Assembly: GCA_050084985.1 (NCBI GenBank)
Contig: JBITNC010000001.1
Coordinates: 5,952,001 to 6,016,000 of the forward strand
DNA length: 64,000 nt
Origin: Nageia nagi
Taxonomy: Eukaryota; Pinophyta
Reading direction: 5' to 3'
In this document: positions 23,741 to 34,823 of the stretch, one piece after another
Numbering within the stretch: the stretch's first letter is position 1
Layout: each line of letters starts with the position of its first letter
The notes under the pieces: generated by a model
The model's database searches: none
What the model was told of the DNA's origin: nothing
The model's input: only the letters and a program-made list of their open reading frames with translations
Program-made: the position numbers and the translations under genes

Positions 23741-25600
23741 AAAAGGTCAGTTTGATCTAAAATTCTTAATGCATCAAACATTGACATTATAGAAGGTATT
23801 TTTTCAATTCTTCCATGATGTTATATGGAGCATAAGGGGTACACTTACTTATTTTAGTATTTTGATGTGACATAAACTTTTTAGTGGCTTTCTCCTTATG
23901 ATGATTTGTGATGAAAGAATATATTAATGGATGAGGCCTCTCTTTTTTTGGGACTTCACTTCTAGCCATAGCAGGATTTCTTTCTATAGAGATAGTATTA
24001 CCTAGGTCCTAATAAATATGACCTGATGTCCAAGAATTTGATTTTCTTGATTCTATGGTTGGAGCATAATAGCCTTGGCTCTTTTTATATCAAGTTGAGT
24101 TAGAATGTTTTTTTTATTTTACTAAGTAACTTGGGCCTATTTTGGGACTACTAAAGAAGAATCTCTAATCTAAAAATACTTGACTTATTCTCTAGCATAA
24201 CTTAAAAGCCAAAAATTAACCATGGCAAGGTCCACAATAGGATCTAATGTAGGTTCTACCATTTGATCTAAATGTAAGCCTAAATATTGATGTTGATATA
24301 CAACATAGAATTTTGGTAAATGAGAAGATGAATATGAAGGACACCATTTTGTAATGTCTATAGCATCACTTTCTATAGAACTAACCATAACCATGTTATC
24401 AATTACTTCAGGAATAATGGGTTGTCTTATTTGATTATTATTTGGTTGGAATATTAGCTCATACTAGTTATTATATATTTTGTAGTTGAAGCCTTGATTC
24501 TTCCTCTCTTGTAGAGTGGCTTATTTGTAAGATTCCTAATGGTTACCTCCAATTGCCTTAATCTTTCTTCCTCTTGAGATTTAGAATTAGTACTTGTACT
24601 TGTAGATAGAAAAGTAGGTAATGTTGGTACTTGATTTTGAATTATGAGCTTAGGAGGAGGTGGTGGCAAGGCTAATACTCCATGATGAGAAATTTGTTGA
24701 GCTTTTTTAGGGGGTAAATTAGGAAATAAAGGCATAATGGATCTTGGTTGCATCTTTCTATAGGATACGGATGTATGTTCAGAAGTTTTAGTCTTTTGGT
24801 AGACATCAAGGAAAGTATCTTTGAACATGACAATAAGCATATTGAGATCAGGGAGGAAAACTTTCCTATAATATACCAAGGCTTATGCATTTTTTGGTCT
24901 AATCCTTGCTAGAATAAACTTCCATATTTTCTCAAATATTACATTGAAATCATCAATAGACTCATGGGGGTACCTTTTGATACATGTTATAGGGCTCAAA
25001 AAGGTACTATCATCACCATTTATAGCAAATCTTTTGATCAAAGCTTGACATAACTCTCCCCATGTATTATAGATTGGGGAGTGAGAGTTCTAAACCATTC
25101 AGCAACTTTTCCTTCAAAAGAATAGGATAGTAATCTATTCATCACCATTTCATTAATAATATCAAAACTTAAAGCAAAAAGAGAGACATCCTACCATTGT
25201 TCATATGGTATCTTAACAAACCTATATACTTAAGCAAAACTTTGAAAGCTACTTAAGGAATAGCTAGGGAATTAGCAACAACAACCAATGGATGGACTTT
25301 ATTCCAAGCAGGAAAATTTGTAGGAGCAAGTTCAACCATGTTTGGACCATGAGTATTAGCTGAAGGATTTTCCTAAGTAGATTCAAATATGGCTGATAAT
25401 GGCATAAATCTTAAGGAATTTTAAGAGATAATTTCTAGGAAATATTTCACCTAGTCCTCCTTTAAGGAATTGAAAGCTCTTGAAACCTAGGCTATCTTAA
25501 GGAATTTCTAGTACTACTAGTAAATCTACATTCTAAAGGTGCTAGGGTTTGAAATATTAACTAGTTTGATAGCAGATTTTGTAATAAGATAAGAAAACCT
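23741..25600 (-). pseudogene. E2 gag and protease leader
   Basis: Minus-strand coding traces with several stops. The longest open piece is 24879-24454 (starting MVYYRKVFLPDLNML), which includes a proline-rich stretch (PPPPPKLIIQNQVP) and a Ser/Thr-rich linker. 24394-24185 and 23969-23787 (KKERPHPLIYSFITNHHKEK) lead towards the protease. Upstream, around 25320-24900, gag-domain text (FPAWNKVHPLVVV-like, then repeated breaks) is faint. I do not see a preserved CCHC knuckle. Assignment rests on position between the 5' LTR and the protease. Confidence 0.6.
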
Positions 25601-25736
25601 TATAATATTTTAAATCACTAAGTGATAGCTTACCAGATATAGCTACCTAGCCTCTTCATGCCCACTAAATATGGAATTTAGCTCGCATCCCATTTGGCAT
25701 GCCAAAAAGAGACTAGGCTATTATTGATTGGTGTAA

Positions 25737-27651
25737 TGTGACCTTAAGGGTTTGGTTTGATTATGTTCTCCATTGCCCATGATAGTAGGGTCCTTGAAAG
25801 AGAAAAAAGTAGTAGGATAATGTGCTCATTGGGTTTTTCTACTCAATCTTTAAGCTATAGGTCAGTTCCTATCTATGTTAAAGGTTAAAAGTAATTGAAA
25901 AGAGATAAAGAGACAAGAGTAATAAGAAAGAGATAAATAAGTACAATACAAATAGCAAATTAAAACTAACTTTCTTAGGCATTATCGCATAGGAAGCAAT
26001 CCATAGCTAAGAATAGGAATAGAAGACTATCTTATTCTTAGGGTATCGCAATCACAATACACAACCATAACTTAAGATAATACTTCATGCATAATATTTA
26101 CAAAACATAATAAACAACCATAAACTATGAAGGGAAAAATATCATTACATTTTATTATCACACATGAAAGCATTTCATATATTGGGCAAATTTGCTAGAA
26201 TGTTCAACCTTTTGGACCTTTAACAATCCATTATTTATATATACATCTTTACAATTGGATGGTTTTCCACCATTAATACACTTAATTACCCTATTGAATA
26301 AGAATAATATCAAAAACTATTTACAACGTATAAATTGTAATTATGCTAGATTGCATAGCAACTAGGTACAATCAACACCAAGGTTTGGAAATTTATTATT
26401 TTTGAACTATTGTACTTCTTCAATTGTAATCTCTCTAATCTATCATTGATTGCATCCTATTGCAACTGTAGCTTATTTTTGAGGTATGTTCCACCAGGTT
26501 GATTGGTACAATTTTTCTCTGTTCTCTTTTAGTAGGCATCTAATTTTCTACTACCATTTATGGAAATCACTATAGATTAGGGTTGTAGGGAATTGTGAAG
26601 GAAATGAAAAGTGTATCATTGAAACTTAATGAAGAACTAATACTATCATGTGAAAATGAGTCATGATCTACACATTGATAGAGACCCAAGGGTCATACAC
26701 TCATGATTAAGTGGACCTGAGTGTTCCCTTCAGCTCACTATCCCTTTCTCAATGTAGTGGGTATTATTTTCTCTTGATGAGGTCTATTTCTCCTTCAACT
26801 TTGCTTTACTACCTACTAATTTTTAGTGAAAATTATAACATCATCTCTTAAAATCGATAGGCTTTGGATGATAACCCTTTTGAAATATCTCCTACTAATT
26901 ACTTACTATATAGTACCTGCTAATGAATTTTCTTAACCCTGCTAATTGAAGATAAAATGTATAACATCATCACTCAAAATCAATGGCCTTTGGAGAGTAG
27001 CTATATGAAATATCTCATTGTAATTTTGGGCATTTGATAGAGCTTCTTCTCTAAAAATCCATGAGCTTTGAGATATTACCCACTGATTTTAGGTGTATGG
27101 TAAAATTCTTTTTTCAGAATTCCATGGGATTTAAGACATCACCCACTGGTAGCTTTGACTCTATAGTGACTCATATTTATAATATTTCTTGGAAAGAATT
27201 AGACTTTTATATTACTTGAATCCAAACTTAAACATTTACTTCCCTTACATATTATGCCATTTCCCAGACATGCTACATTACTTCCTGGACATGACTTAGA
27301 CAAATTGATAGCGTCATATGACCTCAAACCTATGTATAGTTATCAAAAAGTACTTGACTAAGATATGATCAACCTTTAGGACATATTTTCATGACAACAA
27401 CTACTCTTGAAAAAAATAGCAGTTATCTTACCAAAAAATTACTTAATACCTATATGCATTGACATCATTTGGAACTCCCTAGACTTAACCAAATTTTTAT
27501 AAAATTTACTAAGCATAAAGAATGAACACCTTTTTCAATATTTACAAAAGTGTGAAAATGGGAGAAATAAATGGGAATTAAGAATGAGTTTATTTGAAAG
27601 GAATGAAATAATGTTACTGTATATTCAAAGTGTGATTCTAAAAGAATAACA
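25737..27651 (-). repeat. E2 5' LTR (right copy)
   Basis: Partner of 13467-15401. The + strand begins TGTGACCTTAAGGG and ends GAATAACA, i.e. TG..CA termini. TATA-like TTATATATA at 26235-26243 matches the left copy. Just inside the element (25695-25704) lies TGGCATGCCA, the only TGG-starting candidate for a primer-binding site, but it is 32 bp from the LTR edge and I cannot name a tRNA, so the primer is unresolved. Confidence 0.85.
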
Positions 27652-30600
27652 CTTCCTTGTCATATATGCTCATTAATTTATTTACAAATGTTTTGAGTCT
27701 CTCCCTAGCTTTTCTTCCATGCTTCTTGGTATATTTTAGTGTTCATTTAAGAACTCCCATAATGGCCTCTACTGAAAATATGTTGGCAAAGGTTTTAGAA
27801 TCTAACTATCTATTTAATCAATGTAATTACTTTTAGATCTAGCATCTTCCCATTTTGTTCAAATTCAAAAATCATTCCTCGTTGTTAACAATTTTTGAAC
27901 CTTTGTGTATTCTTTCATGATTTGTATAATCTTATTGAGGTATTCTTGGCCTTAATTTCTAACATAAAGCCATGTCAACAACTCTTTGATGGTCCTCCAT
28001 ACTTACTTCATGCACTCCCTTAATGGTACATGCCTAAAGAATACTAGTAAAGAATGTAGAGTTTGGCTTTTCATTTTGGGTGCCTTTTCATAAAAACTAT
28101 TTAATGAGTAACTTCCCATTGTTGTATAATATGAAATTTGTTGTAAAATAATTCCTAGATCCTATGGCAAGCACTCGTAACCATAATATTTGGTGAGAAA
28201 CCATTTCAATTTCATTTTGATAGATCTCCATATTCTTTCCCAAGCCCCCATGATGGCATATATATAAAAATTATATGAAAAATGGATTCAAATTTTGGTA
28301 TTATGATTATGTGCCCTTTAAAAACCCCCATTCTTTACATATCCTACAATATTTGAAGTCCATATATAAAGTTTGCAACATGCAGTTATCAAATAATTCC
28401 CGAACCTTATGTATCTCTTACAAGTTTTTGATACCACAATATCCATTGGGAAAGCAATGCGACTACTCTTTGAGGGATACCCATACCTCCTTCTCAAGCT
28501 GTGGCAATAACATAGGTTGCAAGAATTATTTTCAAAAGTTTTAGAATTTTGAGTCATGCGTATGATATACTCTTGACCTTTAATATTCATTTTTAAATGT
28601 TCTTTGATGGATTTCCATACCTTTTAAGCTTCCATGATAATCCATGTCAGATGAACACTAATGAAGGTTGTAGAATTTGTTTGTATTTTATGTATTTTTG
28701 AAATGATATTTTTTCAAACACATCATATACTCTCCCATTGTATTTTTCCTATGCATAACCTATTATTTTGATAAATACTATGTTTACATTAATATTTTGC
28801 ATGTTTCTCTACGCATTGCATAGGTTATACAAATTTATATGTGTGTGTGTGTGTGTATGTATATGTAGATATATATATATTACCTATACGTCAAAAAAAT
28901 TATTGTATGGTATTCATTAATAGTATAGATTATGTGATTTAGGATTGGTTCATTCCTATATTAATGACATAAGGAGAAAATTAATAATGTGACTATGACT
29001 TTGCAGAATAAGATTATATTTCCTCACAATAAGAATGATATGGTTGTTATAATTATAATATTAATTTTTTGAAATAAGAGTGGAAATAAGAATGTTTAAA
29101 TTCTTGCTAGTATAAAACTTAAATATTTGTAAGGATGAAGTGATATTCTTCATATGAAATGGTTAGAACATTATTTTATCAAAGTTAATGTGACTAAGGA
29201 AGGGAGGACCCAAGTCCTCCTTAGGTCAATGAGCATATATGTTGAATGATATACATTTGCATTATTGTTTAAAAATTTATATTGGGTTATCTTGATCCTC
29301 AAACTCTTCACCTCCTTAGTACTCGACCCAATCTCCTTGATCTTTGGAAAAAGTTTGTAGATGAAGATGGAAAGAGCGACACCAAAAAATGAAGTTCTAT
29401 TTGAAAGCAAGTTTGAATTCATTTTCATGTAATTTTAGCTCAAATTGATAAGGGGATCCTTATTATATATTTAGGGTTACCTCCTTTTCTTTTTATGTAA
29501 TAATTATCAATTGATGCAATCTTCATGTAATATTTTAGATTTTACTTTAATAAGTATTTTTGAGCTTAAATGGATTTTTGGAAACCATTTAGATTCTCTA
29601 TAAGATATTTATTGAATGGTATTTTAAAAAAATAATGTACTCCCTAATTTATCTTTTATGGTGAGTATGATGGTATCAAGATAAATATAATTTGAAAAAG
29701 ATGATTTATAGTGCAAGGAAAAGTGCATGAGGATAACATCAAAATCTATTTTATGCTTGTAAATAAATGATATTTGGTATGAAATGGATAGAAATATATT
29801 TATTAGGGTAAGTAAGAGTCATTATTGGGAATACCCTAACTCCATTTAATATAATATGTTTAAATTTTACCAATAAGTTGAATTCATAGAAAAGGATAAA
29901 CGAGTTGAGTGTTAATTTTCTTAACCATCCTATACATGTTGTCATTCAACCTAAATAATTGTAGGTGGGATAAGAACTTAGTGAATTAATATTAGGTAAG
30001 TGAAATTTTAACAAGGTAACTCTAATAAAGATATTATTCAACTCAAGAAGGTAAAAAAGTTTATATTACACCCTATAAATAAGTAAATCTAATGACTTTA
30101 AGGATATATATAAAAATAGGTATAGAATACTTATTGAGAATGTAGTGGATAATTTAAAGGGAAACAAGGGATCTTAGTAAATCCTAAGAATCAAATTAAG
30201 AAATAACATAAGTATATATCTAATATTTTTAGTATCTATTACCTCTCGAAGGATGATTTATAATCGATTAAAAAGAATTGATAATGATTCAATTGGGAGG
30301 ATCTAGTAGTAAATTAATGGCCTTGCATTATAGTAATGTTGTTATTTTTCATACATGGGTTTATTAGTAAATCTTAATAATGATACATAAATATCTAATG
30401 GATCTAGAATTGTAGTACATAAGTTGTCAATTCGAAGATAAACTAGATGAAAGAGAAAATCCTAAATGAATCAATTTGACCAAAAAGGAAGCTTTTGGGT
30501 GTATTTGATAATGAATATGGTATGGAATAATCATTATTTGATCCTCCCTCACAAATAATATTCCAAAAGAATATTCCTTGAGTATCGACCACTTCGCGTT

Positions 30601-31480
30601 GCACTTCCTTGATAGTAGTAATTGACTTTAGTGTCATCTCAAGGCACATTACTAAACAATAGTATGAGAACTTTTATAAAGTGGTATTAATTATGCACTA
30701 CCATGTGTATGGGACATTTTTAGTAGTCAATATATATTGTGTGACTTTTGAAGCAAGTTGTTTTTTATTATTCCCATATACGATATGATGTCATTAGATC
30801 ATGGGTGGTTTTTCTTTTATAATCTTGTTTAAAATTACTTAGACCATACAAACTACTTGAGGGTATTATTTTGATACCCATGGATCCCCAAGATACGAGC
30901 ATGGGGATGTCAAATTCCATGGTGAGCCTAACTAATATATATGGGTAGGCTAGTGTCTCATATTCTCGATAAGGTATCAAATGAGGATAGCAATTGATAA
31001 AACTATGGTTAGTGGGTAAAGGTAATTTAGTAGCCATACTACTTGTAGTTAAGCATATAGGAGTATGATTATTGTTCCATAGGAAATGATGTTTCTACAT
31101 TATAAGGAAGTTTTCCTAGGACAAACTATCTGATCCTATGAGTTAGAGGGCTATCATTGGGTGAGGATGTGTAACCTAGTGGATGTACATTTTCTCGAGT
31201 GATTTGTACCTTGATTAGGAAACCACTATGCCATTTTCAAAATGTATGTTGCATAGTTTGTTAAGTGAAAATGCTGGGGTGACATTTAAGGCGTCTCCTC
31301 AATGGGATGAGCATTATAAAGTGAACACTAGAAGAGATTTAATTAGGGTTGGATAAATTGAACTTTATTCAATCTTCTCATATAGCTGCTAACTAGCTAG
31401 CAGCATTTACAAACTCATGTGGATCATTTGAATCCATTCCTAGATATTTTGAGTGTTTAAACTAATAAAAAAACATAGAT
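27652..31480. other. Decayed intergenic DNA with faint coding remnants
   Basis: No gene can be named. Minus-strand protein-like text with interspersed stops occurs at about 28640-27700 (WRSIKMKLKWFLTKYYGYE, EYLNKIIQIMKEYTK), with a similar W-x-x-IKE phrase recurring, which could be a degenerate repeat protein or retroelement ORF. Another trace is 31037-30443 (89 and 68 codons open). A (TG)n microsatellite of about 17 bp lies at 28840-28856, followed by an (AT)n run. The rest is AT-rich and featureless to my reading. Confidence 0.35.
28840..28856. repeat. (TG)n microsatellite
   Basis: Eight to nine uninterrupted TG units followed by an imperfect TATGTATATG..ATATATATAT tail to about 28880. Ordinary simple repeat. 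Confidence 0.9.
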
Positions 31481-31749
31481 ATGATATTTAGGGTTTTGGA
31501 TGTATAGAATAAGAGGATGTGTTACATATTCTTCATTTTTTTTGAATATAAATTTCTTCAATGGGAGCTTCACAAGATTCCATACAAGGTTCCTCCAAGT
31601 ACATATCTTCCTCTTCAAGGAATAATTCATTATCACAATTCAATATGCTTTTTACATAAGACATATTCTCCATTATGAAAACTTCATAAGAATCTTCACA
31701 ACAAGATGCTTCAAAAATACATGGTTAATCATAATAACAAGATTTTCTT

Positions 31750-32095
31750 TTATTTATAAAATCTATTATATTTTTACACATATTATCAAAAATGTCTTTT
31801 AATAGTTTCAAACTTTTGTAGCTGATCTACAACTAGAAATAGGTGGAAAATAATTTTCTTTCATCTCTTTTTTTGTATCCATGAGAGCCAAGCAATGTTT
31901 TTGTTCCACCTCTTTTTTCAACCTTATCTCTTATGCTTAAAGTGTACTTCAATTGGTTGGTTCTTCATATCCATCTTCAATAATATTGCAAAGTTCTTTT
32001 TCCATAAACAAGGTCTTCATTTTTATACTCCAAAAAGCATAATCTTCACCATTAAATTTTAGAACCTCCAAGTCTTCAAACATGCTGGCCATCAT
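31750..32095 (-). pseudogene. Ty1/copia gag N-terminal fragment
   Basis: From ATG 32095-32093 the minus strand reads MMASMFEDLEVLKFNGEDYA then FWSIKMKTLFMEKELCNIIEDG, the typical start of copia Gag (UBN2 type, with the NGEDYAFW and K-M motif). Stops appear after about 48 codons, and recognisable text fades near 31750. It lies about 100 nt downstream of a primer-binding site, in the right place and orientation for a 5' internal end. No matching pol is found to the left, so the element is truncated, possibly by later decay. Confidence 0.7.
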
Positions 32096-32180
32096 TGTAA
32101 AGATTTTATAAATCTCTATAAAACTTCTAAATCAAACTTTGGAACAAATTATGAAATCATAATATTAAATTTTCTACCAA

Positions 32181-32192
32181 GCTTTGATACCA
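32181..32192 (-). promoter_or_regulatory. Primer-binding site of the copia fragment
   Basis: Minus strand TGGTATCAAAGC, one base from TGGTATCAGAGC, the complement of the initiator Met tRNA 3' end used by most plant copia elements. It lies two bases from TG at 32195, the presumed LTR edge. The single change is a G-to-A transition. Confidence 0.8.
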
Positions 32193-32194
32193 CA

Positions 32195-33492
32195 TGTATT
32201 TTTTTATTAGATTGACTACATGAACAATCCTTAAGGTTACCAATAATATTGATAAAATTACTGCACACAAAGAAACTAATTATCCCAAGATCTTAAGTTT
32301 GAGTTTAATAAAATTATCAATGAATCATTGAAGCAATAATAAGTTTAACTAACACTTAATAATGATCTTTGATATTGAAGCTCTCAACTTATAATAAGAA
32401 ATTGTAATCCAAGTTATAACACTATCACTTATTATATAAATGATATTGAGAAAATTCAATACACTTCACTATTGAATAAACAAATCACCCTCATAATATG
32501 TATTTTTATAAAATATCATTATTTCATCTATATCAAATCTATTCTATTGATTCTCTCATAGAGCTTACACTACAACCTTCTACATTGCACCATTACATGC
32601 CATGTTACATACCAATACATCGAGAAAGTTTATATAGATATCCTAGAGTACTACAATACAACATAGGAACCAAGTTATAATTAATCATGTGGTAAACCAT
32701 GAAATCCAGAAAATCAAACAAACTCTCAAAATACCAAAACACACTCAAAACATGCCTAAATAAGGAATTGTCCAAATCTTAAGCAGATCATACTTGTACA
32801 TACCAACTAGATAGGATCAATCATCCAATTGGTATGGCTTAATCATTTGAATACTCTTGATGATAAAACTTTTGATTGTTCTTCTAATGGATTAGACTTG
32901 TGATGTTTGATTACATAATAAAATGTTGAAACTTGATATTTTGATGAGTTACAAGGATCAATTTTCTAATAGAAATCTCTTTAAAATCTTATGTGAGAAG
33001 AAATATCTTATTTCATACCATATTTCAAATATTTTTCTTTAATATTCTAATGCTTTATTAGTATAAGGTTTGATTTGGGTGACCATTGAATTTACAATCT
33101 TGATTGATTCAACTCTCAAGATTTATCTTGATGAATATTTTGGTCCTATTTTCAACTATTTTGTCTTTTATTTTTTACAATCATTTACTCCTACCATGCT
33201 TTCTTGATGAATGTCCTCTAATACATATTTAATATTCTTAATCTCTTGTTTCGACTTAGTATAACTTAACTTCTCATGGTATGGGCTTCCTTACTTTATA
33301 AGATCTTCTATTACAACTAGAATTTTTGGAGTATTAATATTTCAACTTTAGATGGAGGTATTTCACTTCTGGTAATTGATTCAAGAGGAATGCTTTATAA
33401 GCTCTTTTAGGCTTAACTTTAGTTTTAATGTTCCATTTCCTCTTTTATGAATAATTTTTATTCCTCTTGTTATAGTAATATCAAAATATTTC
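32195..33492 (-). repeat. Copia 5' LTR (inner edge defined, outer edge unclear)
   Basis: Begins on the + strand with TGTATTTTTTTATTAG next to the primer-binding site, so on the element's strand it ends ..TACA. No ORF. It is interrupted at 33493 by the inverted-LTR palindrome and possibly again at 34824 by E4; the outer LTR terminus may therefore lie beyond 44279. That continuation is inference only. Confidence 0.45.
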
Positions 33493-33497
33493 CATTT

Positions 33498-34120
33498 TGT
33501 AGATGCTTAAATATGATTGATTATTAATTAATAATTCATATTTATTGCATAAAGGAATATTTATTGTAAAAGGATGTAAAATGTAGGTAAGGCAATGTAA
33601 TCAATGTAATGGACCATTATATCATTTAAAGAGTGTCAAATATCAAGAAAGATACCACAAAAAATGTAATATGCAATGATCCCAAGAATCAAAAAGGATC
33701 AAAACATTACAATAAAAGGATATCAATGGTAACATAATCAACATCGGTAGATATCAAGAGAGAGAGAGAGACCAAAACCTGAAAGATCATTCTATCCAAC
33801 CAACAATGATGTTTTGTAACACCACCTTTACGTAGATCTATTAAACCCTTCATCTCTTATCACATATATTTATTTATGTTCATATATATAAGTATTGCAT
33901 GCAACCAACAATGTACTCTTAAATCATTGGCAGCATTGGTTTCTTATGGTATACTATGGTGATTGATGTATGAATTTTGATATTTCATTTGGATGCAAAT
34001 TTGATGAAGGTACATTATTTATCATGTTCATTTATTAACATATTTCTCATATATGCTTCAATAATATAGTGTAGAAAAATAGTGTTGTGATTTATTATTT
34101 ATGCATTATTTATAATATAG
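33498..34120 (-). repeat. Left arm of palindrome: LTR on minus strand relative to right arm
   Basis: Reverse complement of the 34121-34743 LTR over nearly its full length: shared blocks include ATATTTATTGTAAAAGG, GGCAATGTAATCA and GATACCACAAA. Outer terminus TGTAGATGC. The inner terminus is replaced by ATAATATAG. Confidence 0.88.
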
Positions 34121-34743
34121 TGTAGACTTAAAAATAATGCATAAATGATAAATTATGACACTATTTGTATACACTATATTATTGAAGCATATATAAAAAA
34201 ATATATCAATAAAAAAATATGATAAATAATGTACCTTCATCAAACTCACATCTATATGAAATAGCAAAGATCATACATCAATCCATCATAGTATACCATA
34301 AGAAACCAATGTTGCTAATGGCTTAAGAGTACGTCAATGACTATGTGAAATACTTAGATCTATGAATGAAAAATAAATATATGTGAAGTGGGATGAAGGG
34401 TTTAACAGATCTATGTAGAGGTGGTTTTACAAAATACTATTGTTGGTTGGATAGAGTGATCTCTCATGTTTTGGTTTCTCTCTCAATGTATACCAATTTT
34501 GATTTTATTTCCTTTGACATCCCTTTTATAAAAATGTTTTGATCCTCTTTGATTCTTTGGATCATTGCATATTACATCATTTGTGGTATCTTTCTTGATA
34601 TTTGACACTCTTTACATCATATAACAATCCATTATAATGATTACATTGCCTTGGGTAAATTTTACACCCTTTTACAATAAATATTCCTTGATGAAATAAA
34701 TATGAATTATTAATTAATAATAAATCATATTTAGGTGCCTACA
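34121..34743 (+). repeat. Right arm of palindrome: complete LTR
   Basis: Starts TGTAGACTTAAAAATAATGC and ends TTTAGGTGCCTACA. Compared with the E3 LTRs (54351-54956, 62196-62766) it shares the beginning, the block around GGGTTTAACAGATCTATGT (34399 on), GAGGTGGTTTTACAAAA and the ATTACATTGCCTTGGGTA block near the end. Same family, clearly diverged. Confidence 0.85.
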
Positions 34744-34823
34744 CATTTGATTCTTCATTAAGTGTTGACCATCAAATCAAACACAATTAATGACTCATTT
34801 TATTTTTATAATAAGCCTTTATC

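Larger units (their letters stand above)
13467..27651 (-). mobile_element. E2: gypsy retrotransposon with relocated aRH and giant ORF3
   Basis: Two directly repeated ~1.9-kb LTRs (13467-15401 and 25737-27651) bracket 10.3 kb whose coding traces all run on the minus strand: gag, protease, an archaeal-type RNase H, RT, gypsy RNase H, integrase, then a very long extra ORF. A hand comparison of about 215 bp of the two LTRs shows roughly 10% difference, so it is old; flanking pentamers (tataa and cttcc) do not match, so the target duplication is lost or the copy is rearranged. The frame is riddled with stops, most one C-to-T change from Gln or Arg codons. The domain order differs from E1 and E3; see the findings. 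Confidence 0.87.
33493..34748. mobile_element. Inserted palindrome of two inverted LTRs with 5-bp target duplication
   Basis: 33498-34743 is 1246 bp made of two 623-bp arms in opposite orientation, meeting at 34120/34121. Both outer ends carry the same LTR terminus (TGTAGATGC.. on the left, ..GGTGCCTACA on the right) and are flanked by identical CATTT (33493-33497 and 34744-34748). The arms match each other at roughly 88% in the parts I compared. The right arm is a full LTR (TGTAGACTT..CCTACA) related to the E3 LTRs. At the centre, the left arm lacks its last ~11 bases; instead the 15-mer at 34061-34075 is repeated at 34112-34126. There is no coding sequence. See findings. Confidence 0.88.

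Noticed and set aside
25695-25704. TGGCATGCCA as E2 primer-binding site
   Set aside because: It is 32 bp from the LTR edge, is itself a palindrome, and pairs with no tRNA end I can name.
33755-33775. GA-rich run as a functional GAGA element
   Set aside because: Short simple repeat inside the palindrome's left arm; the right arm has only a shorter, interrupted version, so no function is inferred.
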